This document shows positions 1-8,252 of a stretch of DNA of 64,000 nt, piece after piece. The notes below the pieces were generated by a model, which did no database searches, was not told the origin of the DNA, and saw only the letters and a list, made by a program, of their open reading frames with translations. Source of the DNA: Gracilimonas mengyeensis (GTDB lineage: Bacteria > Bacteroidota > Rhodothermia > Balneolales > Balneolaceae); the NCBI RefSeq assembly GCF_900182705.1, contig NZ_FXTP01000007.1:124001-188000 (forward strand). The letters run 5' to 3'. Every line of letters starts with the position of its first letter. The first letter of the stretch is position 1. The position numbers and the translations under genes are program-made.

Positions 1-617
1 ATTACCGGCGGGCACTCCCCTATTTTTTGAAGGTAAAGGAGTTGCTGGGTGAAGAAGCGATTGGCAAAGTAAATTCTCTGCAAATCAATCTGTTGCAAGC
101 TCCCAAACCCGATGACTTCAAATCTCCGGATCAACATAATAACTGGCGTACTAAACCGGAGATTTCAGGAGGAGGATATTTCCATGACCTGGCCTCCCAT
201 CAGCTGGATTTGGTTGAATTTTTATTGGGGGAAATCAAAGAAGTCTCCGGTCATGCCACCAACCAAATGGGTTGGTATGAAGCCAATGATGTAATTTCTG
301 CCTGTTTCAAGTTCCAGAATGGGGCAACTGGCAATGGCTTGTGGAATTTCACAGTGCAGCCGGAAGAGCAAAAAGATGAGATCATCATTATCGGGCGTGA
401 GGGTTCCATTACCTTCAGCACCTTTAATGATGAGAACCCGGTGATCTTGAAGAACGCTTCCGGTAAAAAAGAATTCCAACTGCCTTATCCTCCACATGTA
501 CAACAGCCGCTTATCCAAACTGTGGTGAATGCATTAAGAGGAAAAGGTGATTGTGCCAGTACCGGCAAAAGCGGCGCCCGGGCCAACCTGCTCATGGATA
601 GGATTTTGGAAAGCTAA
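1..617 (+). CDS. Gfo/Idh/MocA family oxidoreductase, C-terminal part (5' end outside window)
   Basis: The reading frame is open from base 3 and reads YRRALPYFLKVKELL before the first possible TTG start at 27, so the gene begins upstream of the window and lacks its NAD(P)-binding Rossmann half here. What remains is the substrate-binding alpha/beta domain of the Gfo/Idh/MocA family. The stretch NWRTKPEISGGGYFHDLASH contains the family's Gly-rich turn and the D-x3-H active-site pair, and QLD follows. Members oxidise or epimerise sugars and inositols with NAD(P); the substrate cannot be read from sequence. The gene stops with TAA at 615-617. A 150-bp gap with heptamer repeats separates it from the next gene, so there is no evidence of an operon. 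Confidence 0.85.
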   Translation, partial: YRRALPYFLKVKELLGEEAIGKVNSLQINLLQAPKPDDFKSPDQHNNWRTKPEISGGGYFHDLASHQLDLVEFLLGEIKEVSGHATNQMGWYEANDVISACFKFQNGATGNGLWNFTVQPEEQKDEIIIIGREGSITFSTFNDENPVILKNASGKKEFQLPYPPHVQQPLIQTVVNALRGKGDCASTGKSGARANLLMDRILES

Positions 618-691
618 ATGTTCTGCTCAAAAACAATATAAAGGACCGTTTTCAGCAGTAATGATCCGTTAGAAAATTGAAACAGTCACAA

Positions 692-764
692 GGTTTTAGG
701 AGCAAGCTTCAAGGAATCCTTGTCCTAAAACTTGTACCTTGCACCTAAAACCTAACACCTCCCA
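692..764. repeat. Heptanucleotide (CCTNNNA) tandem repeat with facing inverted copy
   Basis: Positions 737-764 read as four consecutive 7-mers: CCTTGCA, CCTAAAA, CCTAACA, CCTCCCA. Another CCTAAAA stands at 724-730. An inverted copy (GTTTTAGGA, about 693-701) faces TCCTAAAAC at 723-731, so the tract can form a stem of about 9 bp. It ends three bases before the ATG of the exonuclease gene. A second tract of the same period lies at 19994-20035. Confidence 0.65.
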
Positions 765-767
765 ACC

Positions 768-1484
768 ATGTTTTTCATTTTTGATTTAGAAACCATTCCT
801 GACATCGAGTTTATTCGCCGGGTACTGAATGACCAGGAATCAGAAGAAGATCTTTTACTTGAAAAGGCCAGTGAAGAGCTGGCCAGGAATTCCTCAGGCT
901 TCCTTCCTCCCATGTACCATCGAATGGTTTCCTGGGTGGGTTTATGGATTGAAAATACCGGGGGGCCCAAGCAAAAAGTAGCCTGGAGTGGTAAAGATGA
1001 AAAGCAGGGTTTGTTGAAGATTTTTGATGCCATCGGGACTTACAAAGACTTTGGGTTGATCCACCACAATGGCAAAGGCTTTGATATCCCCGTACTCACC
1101 TACCGCGCCATGAAGCACGGACTGCAAATGCCGGTTCGTATGCACGACTATGACATCCGCTACCGCTACAGCCGGCACAATGTGGACCTGGTGGATGAAT
1201 TCAGCAATTACGGGGCCAGCTCGTGGCCTAAACTCAAGCACCTGGGACAGCTCATTGGCATCCCTTTTAAACAAACCGGTGAAGGTAATGAAGTGTATGC
1301 CATGTATCAGCGGGATGAGCTGGACCTGATTGAGCACTATTGTTACGAGGACGTAATGGCCACCTACATCGTTTGGCTATACCACGAGTACACCGCGGGA
1401 CACATTCCCGAAGATCAGTTTGAGAACTTGAGAGACCGTGCCATGAAGAAATTGGAAGAGATTCAGGCTGGTCCACCGAAGTAG
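768..1484 (+). CDS. Predicted 3'-5' exonuclease of the PolB-exonuclease-like family
   Basis: This 238-residue DnaQ/RNase H-fold nuclease is of the type described as related to the exonuclease domain of DNA polymerase B. Seen in sequence: Exo I D-x-E at the start (D6-L-E8-T), Exo II region HHNGKGFDIP with N101 and D106, and Exo III Y191-x3-D195 (YCYED). These acidic residues bind the two catalytic metal ions. There is no polymerase domain, signal peptide or membrane segment, so it should be cytosolic. The ATG at 768 gives the expected N-terminus because the DLET motif always sits a few residues in. No operon partner is evident; a short gap separates it from the AT-rich pair that follows. Its biological substrate is unknown. 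Confidence 0.85.
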   Translation: MFFIFDLETIPDIEFIRRVLNDQESEEDLLLEKASEELARNSSGFLPPMYHRMVSWVGLWIENTGGPKQKVAWSGKDEKQGLLKIFDAIGTYKDFGLIHHNGKGFDIPVLTYRAMKHGLQMPVRMHDYDIRYRYSRHNVDLVDEFSNYGASSWPKLKHLGQLIGIPFKQTGEGNEVYAMYQRDELDLIEHYCYEDVMATYIVWLYHEYTAGHIPEDQFENLRDRAMKKLEEIQAGPPK

Positions 1485-1523
1485 ACTTGACTAAAATCGA
1501 TAAAGTTCGAAATCTGGTCATAC

Positions 1524-1862
1524 ATGTTACTACCAAACTATCAAAACGCGATCATACCGGATGAAAAGCTTAGAAATTATTGTTTAGATTTTGATCACCG
1601 TACAGGGAAACACAAAGCTATTCTTTTTCAATCAATATTGAATTTTGAAAAGAAGGATTATAAAGAACTAAAGAAACTAATTCTTGAAGGGGTTTCTATG
1701 CACGAAGCCGTACTTAGAAATAAGGATCGGTTTGGAAAGAGATACTTCGTTGACATTTCATTAAATGAAATTTATTCACATATTCTAAGAACAGCATGGA
1801 TTATTAAGAATGAAGAAGAAAATCCTATTCTGACAACCTGCTATCTAAAACAAAAACCATGA
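1524..1862 (+). CDS. DUF6883-like protein
   Basis: This 112-residue protein resembles the small domain of unknown function DUF6883. Diagnostic pieces are LPNYQNAIIPDEKLRNYCLD, then HRTGKHKAILFQSILNF, then a Lys-rich helix and a C-terminal YFVDISL strand; family members share the LPN...I....KL.dYlL and H..G..KA.fF blocks. It has no signal peptide or membrane segment. Its stop codon overlaps the ATG of the next gene by four bases (ATGA), so the two are translationally coupled. Base composition is clearly more AT-rich than the genes on either side, which suggests acquisition. DUF6883 domains are, from memory, found in toxin-like contexts; a toxin role here is inference. Confidence 0.7.
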   Translation: MLLPNYQNAIIPDEKLRNYCLDFDHRTGKHKAILFQSILNFEKKDYKELKKLILEGVSMHEAVLRNKDRFGKRYFVDISLNEIYSHILRTAWIIKNEEENPILTTCYLKQKP

Positions 1863-2074
1863 AATCTTCCCTGAACATATTAGATGTTGTTGCCACTAAA
1901 AAGGCATTCCCAAAGCATCATTTATTAGATGGACAGGTAGGTACTGTAATAGAAATATTGGCAGATGGATTTGTGGAAGTAGAGTTTCATCTAAAAAAGA
2001 AAGATGATCCAACGCTAATTCCTCTTCATGAAAAAGAACTCATAAAACTTCATTTCGAGCTTAAGCAAGCCTGA
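1859..2074 (+). CDS. DUF4926-like small protein, partner of the preceding gene
   Basis: This 71-residue protein matches the pattern of DUF4926: LNILDVVATKKAFPKHHL, the central GQVGTVIEIL, then VEVEF and a C-terminal LIKLH. These form an SH3-like small beta barrel in predictions of the family. It overlaps the upstream DUF6883-like gene by four bases and shares its low GC content. DUF4926 genes are commonly seen beside DUF6883 genes, which would fit an immunity or antitoxin partner; that role is inferred from arrangement only. The next gene is convergent and begins 10 bp downstream. Confidence 0.7.
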   Translation: MKSSLNILDVVATKKAFPKHHLLDGQVGTVIEILADGFVEVEFHLKKKDDPTLIPLHEKELIKLHFELKQA

Positions 2075-2083
2075 AATACTTTA

Positions 2084-3568
2084 TCAAACCACCCGATCCG
2101 GATCACTGAAATCCGGCACCTCTCCCCGATAGCCGAACAGTGTTTTGATCAGCTTTACCGACCACTCACTTTGGTTTTTTATGTACCATTGGTCAGCCGC
2201 ACGGCGAGCTCCCAATCCCCAGCTTGGATAGGGATGTATGGTATCCGCAATGCCACGCATGGATACCCCGTTTTTTATGGCCACGGCATATTCCGAGATG
2301 AATTCCCCGGCATGAGCGCCCACCACTGAAGCTCCCAGTATTTTACCCGATAATTTCTTCGCAAAAATCTTAACCAGTCCGGTAGTTTCTCCCTCAGTCA
2401 CCGCCCGGTCAATTTTGGAATAAGGAAAACGGTATACCTCAAACTTTTCCCCGGCCTCTTTTAATTGCTGCTCTGTCTTGCCCACATGTGCCAGCTCAGG
2501 CTCGGTGTAGGTCACCCAGGAAAGCATATCATCTTCAATCTTCATAGGAATGAATTTCAGGATTGCTTTGGTGGCAGCAATCTTGGCCATGTGCTCACTC
2601 ATATGGGTAAACTGATATCGTCCGGTTACATCTCCGGCCGCATAAATGTGTTTTTGGTTAGTCCGGCAACTATCATTTACAATTACCTGACCGTTTTGGG
2701 TAGCAACTCCGGCCGCCTCGAGATTTAACACGGCCGTATTCGCCTTTCTGCCGGTAGCCACCAGCAAGGCATCTCCTTCCAAAACAAAATGTTCTCCTTC
2801 TTTTTTGATATGAACCTGGATGTTTTTTCCATCCTGCTCAACTTTTTCTACTGATGCATCAAGGGCATACTTCACTCCCTGCTCCTTCAATTTTTGCTGC
2901 AAAATGTCTACAAGCTCAGGATCATCTTTAGAAAGAATCCTCGAAGCCATATCAATCACCGTAACTTCTGATCCCAGGTTCACAAAAGCCTGCGACATTT
3001 CCGTGCCAATAGGTCCCCCCCCAATAATGAGCAACTTTTCAGGAAGGTTCTCAATCTCAAACAGACTTTCATTCGTTAAATAATCGACGCTATCTAAACC
3101 CGGAATCTCAGGCACAAAAGATTTTGCCCCCGTTGCAATGATGAATTTCTTTGAGCTTACCGCTCTCCGCTTCCCTTCTTTGGTTTGAATCTCAATGGTA
3201 TGCGGATCCAAAAAAGCAGCTTTGCCATGGACTACATCAATCCCCATATCCTCGAAAATCTCCGGCCGGTCGGCATCTTCGTAAACCTCCTTCTTGACCT
3301 CATCCACGTGTTTCATTACTTTTTTGAAGTTTATTTCTGGTTCATTATCAACCAAACCGTATTTACCGGCATCTTTAATCTGGCGTGCAACTTTAGAAGC
3401 TTTAAGCAGGGTTTTGGAAGGGATACAGCCCGTCCAGGTACAATCTCCACCAAGCCGGTCTGCCTCCACCATCATGGTTTTAGCCCCAAAATTTGCAGCA
3501 ATGCCCGCGGCTGTCAGTCCAGCAGATCCACCGCCGATTACAATCATGTCAAACTCATAGGAACTCAT
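2084..3568 (-). CDS. Mercuric-reductase/lipoamide-dehydrogenase-like FAD disulfide oxidoreductase
   Basis: This is a class I pyridine nucleotide-disulfide oxidoreductase of about 494 residues. It has an N-terminal FAD-binding IGGGSAG (11-17), the redox-active pair C43-TWTG-C48 with IPSK after it, a central NAD(P) site IGGGPIGTE and a second FAD motif IYAAGDV. The C-terminal dimerisation domain contains IHPYPSW in place of the usual catalytic HAHP. I chose the ATG at 3566-3568 because MSSYEFDMIVIGGG is the normal family start; an upstream GTG at 3628 would add 20 unrelated residues. CTWTGCIPSK is typical of MerA-like rather than true E3 enzymes. It has no heavy-metal-binding N-terminal domain and no pyruvate dehydrogenase neighbours, so the substrate is open. 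Confidence 0.88.
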   Translation of the reverse strand: MSSYEFDMIVIGGGSAGLTAAGIAANFGAKTMMVEADRLGGDCTWTGCIPSKTLLKASKVARQIKDAGKYGLVDNEPEINFKKVMKHVDEVKKEVYEDADRPEIFEDMGIDVVHGKAAFLDPHTIEIQTKEGKRRAVSSKKFIIATGAKSFVPEIPGLDSVDYLTNESLFEIENLPEKLLIIGGGPIGTEMSQAFVNLGSEVTVIDMASRILSKDDPELVDILQQKLKEQGVKYALDASVEKVEQDGKNIQVHIKKEGEHFVLEGDALLVATGRKANTAVLNLEAAGVATQNGQVIVNDSCRTNQKHIYAAGDVTGRYQFTHMSEHMAKIAATKAILKFIPMKIEDDMLSWVTYTEPELAHVGKTEQQLKEAGEKFEVYRFPYSKIDRAVTEGETTGLVKIFAKKLSGKILGASVVGAHAGEFISEYAVAIKNGVSMRGIADTIHPYPSWGLGARRAADQWYIKNQSEWSVKLIKTLFGYRGEVPDFSDPDRVV

Positions 3569-3781
3569 ATCAATATTTTTTTGGAGTGATGAGGGAGTAT
3601 ACTGATTTCCTGCTTTAGCAAATAACACAGAACTATCATTCCTGCAGCTCTAAAAAGCCTAAACTTTCAATGGTTTGGGACTATTCCCCAATCAGCATAA
3701 AGAAGACAAATACAATAGAATTTCTGAATTAGCCTTTGTGATTTACCCTCAGGTAGTCTTATCTTAGGAGCCTTCACTTTT

Positions 3782-3863
3782 GCCAAAGTGGCGGAATTGG
3801 TAGACGCGCGCGACTCAAAATCGCGTTCCTTCGGGAGTGAGGGTTCGAGTCCCTCCTTTGGTA
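3782..3863 (+). tRNA. tRNA-Leu (anticodon CAA)
   Basis: The cloverleaf is complete. The acceptor strand GCCAAAG pairs with CTTTGGT (G1-U72, as in some other leucine tRNAs). The D arm contains GGAATTGGTAGA, and the anticodon stem CGCGA/TCGCG holds loop CTCAAAA, giving anticodon CAA for UUG codons. A long class II variable arm (TTCCTTCGGGAGTG) and T arm AGGGTTCGAGTCCCT follow. Discriminator A73 is at 3863; CCA is not encoded. Confidence 0.95.
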
Positions 3864-3866
3864 CTT

Positions 3867-3898
3867 AAAAGCTCTGCAAACTATTGCAGAGCTTTTTT
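3867..3898 (+). terminator. Rho-independent terminator after tRNA-Leu
   Basis: Stem AGCTCTGCAA / TTGCAGAGCT with a 4-nt loop is followed at once by six T residues, three bases after the tRNA end. Confidence 0.9.
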
Positions 3899-4005
3899 AT
3901 TTTAGGCTTATCTTCAAACCCAAAAAATTTGATTATTAAAAATTTATAATAATTATGTAACATCATGGGGATGATAGTACTCTTGATGTAAAAGAAGGAC
4001 TGCAT

Positions 4006-4590
4006 ATGCTCAAATACATCGTTCTCTGCATAATGGTTATTGCCGGATATTTGGTTTACATAAATTACCCGGTTTCACATGGCCCTGGCAAAGTAGCTAA
4101 AGAGGCACCCAAAATAGAATCAGCCCGATGGGAAAAACCCTTTGAATTTAAAGGCGCCACCCTCACCCCGAAAAAAAAGATTGCCGCCAAAGTGCGGGTT
4201 ATCAAAAAGGAGCCCTATTATTTTGATGACTTCACTGAATTTTCGCCTATGGACGTGCTTGTGGGCTGGAATGAGCTTTCTGACGAACGGAATCTTGAGT
4301 TCATCTATTTTTCACTTCAAGATCGTAGCTACGAGGTTGAACTTACCCGCCCCCCTTTGGAAGTTTCAACTATCCACCGTGAAAGTGATTTATGGCACCT
4401 GATTCCTTCCTCCTCAAAAATCAAAGATCAAATTAAAGAGATCAGAAATGGACACGTCATATCCATAAGCGGCATGCTGGTTGATATTGACACCTCGGGT
4501 GAGTTTAACTTTACTACCGATACCGAAATAACGCCCCGACAAAATGAAAACGGATTTGGTATCTGGGTTGAAGAAATGAGTATACGTTGA
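4006..4590 (+). CDS. Membrane-anchored hypothetical protein
   Basis: This protein of 194 residues has one N-terminal hydrophobic segment (about 3-20, YIVLCIMVIAGYLVY) that would act as a signal anchor or uncleaved signal peptide. The rest is predicted to be periplasmic. The core reads FSPMDVLVGWNELSD, then HRESDLWHLIPSS and a C-terminal block with GHVISISGMLVDI. From memory this order (D-x-x-VGW-x-x-x-SD, H-x-x-N/DxHxIP, and VxxxGxLVD) recurs in small uncharacterised proteins of many Gram-negative bacteria. No catalytic motif is recognised. It stands alone between the tRNA and the cold-shock gene. It is a real gene judged by codon-like composition and by this conserved pattern, but its function is unknown. 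Confidence 0.7.
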   Translation: MLKYIVLCIMVIAGYLVYINYPVSHGPGKVAKEAPKIESARWEKPFEFKGATLTPKKKIAAKVRVIKKEPYYFDDFTEFSPMDVLVGWNELSDERNLEFIYFSLQDRSYEVELTRPPLEVSTIHRESDLWHLIPSSSKIKDQIKEIRNGHVISISGMLVDIDTSGEFNFTTDTEITPRQNENGFGIWVEEMSIR

Positions 4591-4693
4591 CATAATCACT
4601 CGGGCTATTGACTGTATTGGCTTCAAAAATTATTTTAGCCACATAAAGAGGTGACTCTTTAAAAGTAAAACAATCAAATTAATTCGGGAATAT

Positions 4694-4927
4694 ATGTCAG
4701 TTAAGCAAAAGGGTACGGTGAAGTGGTTTCATAACACCAAAGGTTATGGGTTTATTAGTACAAATACCGGGGAAGATGCTTTTGTCCACTACTCCGAAAT
4801 TCAGGCCGATGGGTTTAAAAAACTGCGCCGTGGCGAAGAAGTAGAATTCATATTAGATGAAGGTGAAAAAGGATTACATGCAAAAGAAGTGGTATCTTTA
4901 AACCCTGTTGAAGATCAAGCGGAATAA
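4694..4927 (+). CDS. Cold-shock domain protein (CspA family)
   Basis: A 77-residue single cold-shock domain that binds single-stranded RNA or DNA. RNP1 is KGYGFIS (about 16-22) and RNP2 is DAFVHYSEI (about 28-36); the N-terminal GTVKWFHNTKGYG is characteristic, with His replacing the more usual Asn. The acidic C-terminal tail ends DQAE. The 100-bp upstream region contains AAAGAG-GTGA-CTCTTT at about 4651-4666, a small hairpin that could sit in the leader. A Bacteroidota-style promoter (TTG about 20 nt before TATTTTAG) is visible near 4608-4640, but this is a weak match. The next gene follows after 18 bp and is probably cotranscribed. Confidence 0.93.
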   Translation: MSVKQKGTVKWFHNTKGYGFISTNTGEDAFVHYSEIQADGFKKLRRGEEVEFILDEGEKGLHAKEVVSLNPVEDQAE

Positions 4928-4945
4928 CATACACTAATTAAATAT

Positions 4946-5281
4946 ATGAGCTGGCTAAAAGATGCTGCCCTGGATTTTATCGTACTAATTATAATTATGG
5001 TATTAGCCTTTATGGGAGGCGATATCTTGTATGTTGTACTTTGGGTCTATTCAGCTCTGATGCTTCTAACCAAAATTCTGGCACAATTCATGCCAGCTCT
5101 AAAGCAAAAAGCTAACAAAACCAGTGCTCCCGCTTACGTTTATCATGGTATTTACGGGTTGATCGTTGCAATATTGATTGCATCAGGTTACTATTATCTG
5201 GCTGCCCCCTGGGCAATAATCTGGATTTTATCCTTTTATAATCGCCCAAAGGTCAGTAAAAAATCGCAAGCTGCCTCCTAA
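4946..5281 (+). CDS. Small integral membrane protein, unknown function
   Basis: This protein of 111 residues is strongly hydrophobic, with about three to four predicted membrane helices: about 10-27, 29-45, 70-85 and 88-100. The loop between helices 2 and 3 is Lys-rich (LKQKANKTSAP) and the tail is basic (KVSKKSQAAS). It follows the cold-shock gene by 18 bp and precedes the PagL-like gene by 12 bp, so a short operon csp, this gene, pagL-like is likely. I recognise no family motif. Confidence 0.7.
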   Translation: MSWLKDAALDFIVLIIIMVLAFMGGDILYVVLWVYSALMLLTKILAQFMPALKQKANKTSAPAYVYHGIYGLIVAILIASGYYYLAAPWAIIWILSFYNRPKVSKKSQAAS

Positions 5282-5293
5282 ACGGTCACCCTT

Positions 5294-5920
5294 TTGTTGA
5301 AGATATTTGAGAAGTTCTTCAGTTCTTTTTCTTACCCTCTGCTCGTGCTAGGGTGCCTGATCTTTGTGGTATTCCCAAAAAACGGATTCGCCCAGAAATC
5401 CCCGGCTCACCATTATTACTCCCTCTGGGGCGGTTATTCGTTCAATTCAGTAAAGTTTTTAGGAAAAACAGGGAATTCCCAGACAGGCATTTTTGCCATC
5501 GGATACAGGCATCAATTGAAAAAATTCCATGGAGAGGGCAATGTATATTATACCACCGACCTCATTCCTTACGTACATTTTGATTATCCCAAAAGAGATG
5601 AAAACGACCGAAGAGTCTCCAGAAATGGTTTTGGTGTATCCCCTGTTGGTTTTATGTGGAAAGAAGATGAATTGGATACCGTAGTCCCCTTTGCGCAAAT
5701 CAGCGGAGGACTTATATATATGGAAAGCGAGTTTCCCACAGATCTATCCAGAAAGTTAAATTTCACCTTTGATATCACCGTTGGTACAGACATCAAGGTG
5801 GGTTCTATCTTTGAATTTTCTTTGGGATATAAATTCCATCATATTTCCAATGCCGAAACAGGTAAACATAACCCTGGCTTAGACTCGAACTTTTTATTTC
5901 TATCAATTTCAACCCAATAA
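5294..5920 (+). CDS. Acyloxyacyl hydrolase / lipid A 3-O-deacylase (PagL-like)
   Basis: A 208-residue outer-membrane beta barrel predicted to remove the 3-O acyl chain from lipid A. The N-terminus has a signal peptide ending near GFAQ (about 34). The C-terminal strand carries [19 protein letters not shown], the PagL signature: the catalytic His-x-Ser (HIS) followed by NPG; an acidic residue follows as in the family. The body alternates short amphipathic strands. The start is uncertain: two adjacent TTG codons (5294, 5297) open the frame and no ATG precedes the signal peptide. The cyclophilin gene begins 5 bp after its stop, so the two are probably cotranscribed. Outer-membrane remodelling is established for the family; activity here is inferred. 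Confidence 0.78.
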   Translation: MLKIFEKFFSSFSYPLLVLGCLIFVVFPKNGFAQKSPAHHYYSLWGGYSFNSVKFLGKTGNSQTGIFAIGYRHQLKKFHGEGNVYYTTDLIPYVHFDYPKRDENDRRVSRNGFGVSPVGFMWKEDELDTVVPFAQISGGLIYMESEFPTDLSRKLNFTFDITVGTDIKVGSIFEFSLGYKFHHISNAETGKHNPGLDSNFLFLSISTQ

Positions 5921-5925
5921 ATTTT

Positions 5926-6456
5926 ATGGATATACAAGCTGCTTTACATACCAACAAAGGCACCATCAACCTCAAGCTTTTTGCCGACCGTGTGCCTAAA
6001 ACGGTTGCAAATTTTGTAAACCTGGCCTCTCGCGGATTCTATGATGACATTAAATTTCACCGTGTGATTAATGATTTTATGATACAGGGTGGATGTCCCA
6101 ACGGTGACGGACGCGGCGGACCGGGTTACTACATTGACGATGAGTTCCAGGACGAGCTGATTCATGACGAACCCGGTAAATTGTCGATGGCGAATGCAGG
6201 GCCAGATACAAATGGAAGCCAATTCTTTATTACTCATGTTGCCACCCCGTGGTTGGATGGACGCCACAGCGTATTTGGTGAAGTGGTTGATGATGAAGAC
6301 CAGGAAATCGTTGATGCTATTGAACAAGGTGATACCATTGAAAAGGTAGAACTCGAGGGCGATGTAAAAGAACTCCTGGAATCAATTGACGAGGTCCAGA
6401 TGTGGAATTCAACTCTCGACGACAAGTTTGAAGACCTGAAAGATCCCTTAGTTTAA
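5926..6456 (+). CDS. Cyclophilin-type peptidyl-prolyl cis-trans isomerase
   Basis: This 176-residue cyclophilin catalyses proline isomerisation during protein folding. Visible motifs are [12 protein letters not shown], the catalytic Arg in [28 protein letters not shown] and [12 protein letters not shown], in the normal order. There is no signal peptide, so it is a cytosolic form. An acidic extension (residues 140-176) after the core is slightly longer than in minimal bacterial cyclophilins. It starts 5 bp after the PagL-like stop and is followed by a strong terminator, so it ends that transcription unit. Confidence 0.95.
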   Translation: MDIQAALHTNKGTINLKLFADRVPKTVANFVNLASRGFYDDIKFHRVINDFMIQGGCPNGDGRGGPGYYIDDEFQDELIHDEPGKLSMANAGPDTNGSQFFITHVATPWLDGRHSVFGEVVDDEDQEIVDAIEQGDTIEKVELEGDVKELLESIDEVQMWNSTLDDKFEDLKDPLV

Positions 6457-6474
6457 TCCATTCTTTTTTATAAG

Positions 6475-6510
6475 CTATCCCGGTTTACTATAAAACCGGG
6501 ATAGTTTTCT
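6475..6510 (+). terminator. Rho-independent terminator after cyclophilin gene
   Basis: Stem CTATCCCGGTTT / AAACCGGGATAG with a 6-nt loop is followed by TTTTCTTTAT. Confidence 0.9.
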
Positions 6511-6642
6511 TTATGCCCTTCTCATTTATGTCAGCTCCTTTTGAGAATTTGCAGCCTGATCATAACTTCTCCCTAAACTTTTACAGAACATTTTCGTACG
6601 GCTTTTCCGAAACAAATTTTTGAATCTTAAGGCAAAACAGAA

Positions 6643-8217
6643 ATGAAGAAAAAGATACTTTTGCTGGTCGCATTATGTAGTATGATGATCCCCTTACAAG
6701 TTATGGGGCAACACTCGGGAGAAGAAATAGAGCTGGAATATCGAAAATGGCGTGTAACTCTTTTCCCTCCTTTAAGCACTAACGGCCTGGAAGCTGTTGA
6801 TTACACCGCACGCTACTCTATTAATATCTTAGGTGGCTATCACGGAGGACTGGATGGCGGAGAACTGGGAGGACTTATCAACTATAACAAATATTACACC
6901 CATGGCGGACAGCTTGCCGGGCTCGCCAATATAAGCGGCGGCGACATGCAGGGAGTAAACATTGCCGGAATTGGTAACTTTTCAAACTACTCCATGTCAG
7001 GCATTCAGGTAGCGGGCCTTGGTAACGTTTCCGGTGCCGAACTGGAAGGTATTCAATTTGCCGGATTGCTTAATTCGGCGGCAGAAGGCTCCAGCGGTTT
7101 ACAGTTTGCCGGACTGGCGAACGTAGCCGGTGGCGATCTGGAAGGCTTGCAATTCGGTGGGCTCATAAATGCAACTGACGGTAGTATTTCCGGATTGCAA
7201 GGCGCTGGTATTACAAACCTTGCCCGCAATGATGTAGAAGGTCTGCAGGCCGCTGGTATTCTAAACTTTGCCGGTGGCGATATATCAGGTGTTCAGGCCG
7301 CAGGGGTTGCAAACATTGCTCGTGATGATGTGGAAGGCCTGCAGGCTGCAGGAGCCATCAACTTTGCAGGGGCCGATGTTTCAGGACTGATTGCTTCCGG
7401 TGGTGCAAATATCGCATTAAAAAATATTGAAGGACTTTTAGTAACCGGCGGTGCTAACATCGCACTTGAAGATGCCAGTGGCTTTCTGGTAGCCGGCGGA
7501 CTTAACGTTGCCCGACAAATGGAAGGCTTGATGATTTCAGGCGGTGCCAACATTGCTCAAAACATGGAGGGGCTTCAGTTTGCCGGTTTCTTAAATGCTT
7601 CACAGACTGCAAAAGGTTTACAAATTGGAGTGATCAACATTGCCAAAGAGTTTGAAGGTGTTCCCATTGGCCTCATCAGCTTGTATGGCAATGGTCGTAA
7701 AAATATGGACGTACGCTACTCTGATGGCGGATTCACCGATATTGGTATCACATTAGGAACTTATCGGGTGTACAATGCAGCTATCCTTGGGTACAACACA
7801 TCCTTAGACAGGGATGTATATCGTGTGGGGATGGCCGTTGGGCTTGAGAAGAACATTCAGGATGCTTTTGAGAATTGGAATGATAAATCCATGTATGTAA
7901 ACCAGGAGTTCTCCGTTCTACATCATTTTGAGGATGAATGGTCTGACAAGCTAAATCTGCTTTATTCTTATAAATATCATATCGGTAAGCGTTTTAGCAG
8001 TGGATTTTCAATTTATGGCGGCCCTACCTTTAACATGCTGGTAAGCCGGGTTGATGGCGCTTCTGACTACAGCTGGTACAGCCTATGGTCGCCCAAGTGG
8101 AAAGGACGAGATTACCGTTTCTGGGTTGGCTTTACAGCAGGTATTCGCTTGTTCAAACAGAAAGAAATGAAACGCTTTAGAAACGAATTTCAAAGCTGGG
8201 ACATTGACTGGAACTGA
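6643..8217 (+). CDS. Secreted surface repeat protein (LA_2272-type repeats)
   Basis: A 524-residue exported protein. The signal peptide is MKKKILLLVALCSMMIPLQ with cleavage near VMGQ. Residues about 101-335 are roughly fourteen repeats of 16 (later 15) residues with consensus -D/S-x-E/S-G-L-Q-x-A-G-L-x-N-x-A-, matching what is called the LA_2272 family surface repeat. Such regular G-x-Q-x-A-G-x-x-N turns suggest a solenoid or barrel strand array. The remaining C-terminal 180 residues (VYRVGMAVGLEKN, FSIYGGPTFNM, RFWVGFTAGIRLF) look like outer-membrane beta strands. It stands alone, with its own upstream region. Function is unknown; surface exposure is inferred from the signal peptide and strands. 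Confidence 0.8.
   Translation: MKKKILLLVALCSMMIPLQVMGQHSGEEIELEYRKWRVTLFPPLSTNGLEAVDYTARYSINILGGYHGGLDGGELGGLINYNKYYTHGGQLAGLANISGGDMQGVNIAGIGNFSNYSMSGIQVAGLGNVSGAELEGIQFAGLLNSAAEGSSGLQFAGLANVAGGDLEGLQFGGLINATDGSISGLQGAGITNLARNDVEGLQAAGILNFAGGDISGVQAAGVANIARDDVEGLQAAGAINFAGADVSGLIASGGANIALKNIEGLLVTGGANIALEDASGFLVAGGLNVARQMEGLMISGGANIAQNMEGLQFAGFLNASQTAKGLQIGVINIAKEFEGVPIGLISLYGNGRKNMDVRYSDGGFTDIGITLGTYRVYNAAILGYNTSLDRDVYRVGMAVGLEKNIQDAFENWNDKSMYVNQEFSVLHHFEDEWSDKLNLLYSYKYHIGKRFSSGFSIYGGPTFNMLVSRVDGASDYSWYSLWSPKWKGRDYRFWVGFTAGIRLFKQKEMKRFRNEFQSWDIDWN
6943..7647 (+). repeat. 48-bp in-frame tandem repeats inside the surface protein gene
   Basis: About fourteen units of 48 bp (45 bp near the end) encode the 16-residue repeat. 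Units beginning near 7213 and 7327 are close to identical in DNA (for example CTGCAGGC with GC-GG after it), which points to recent unequal exchange. The E-G and S-G versions alternate, giving a 96-bp super-period. Confidence 0.75.
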
Positions 8218-8252
8218 TGAATTGTTAAGGTGAGAATTTCCCTGAACATATA

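Noticed and set aside
6943-7647. CRISPR-like regular spacing
   Set aside because: The repeats are in frame, adjacent without unique spacers, and encode a protein repeat.
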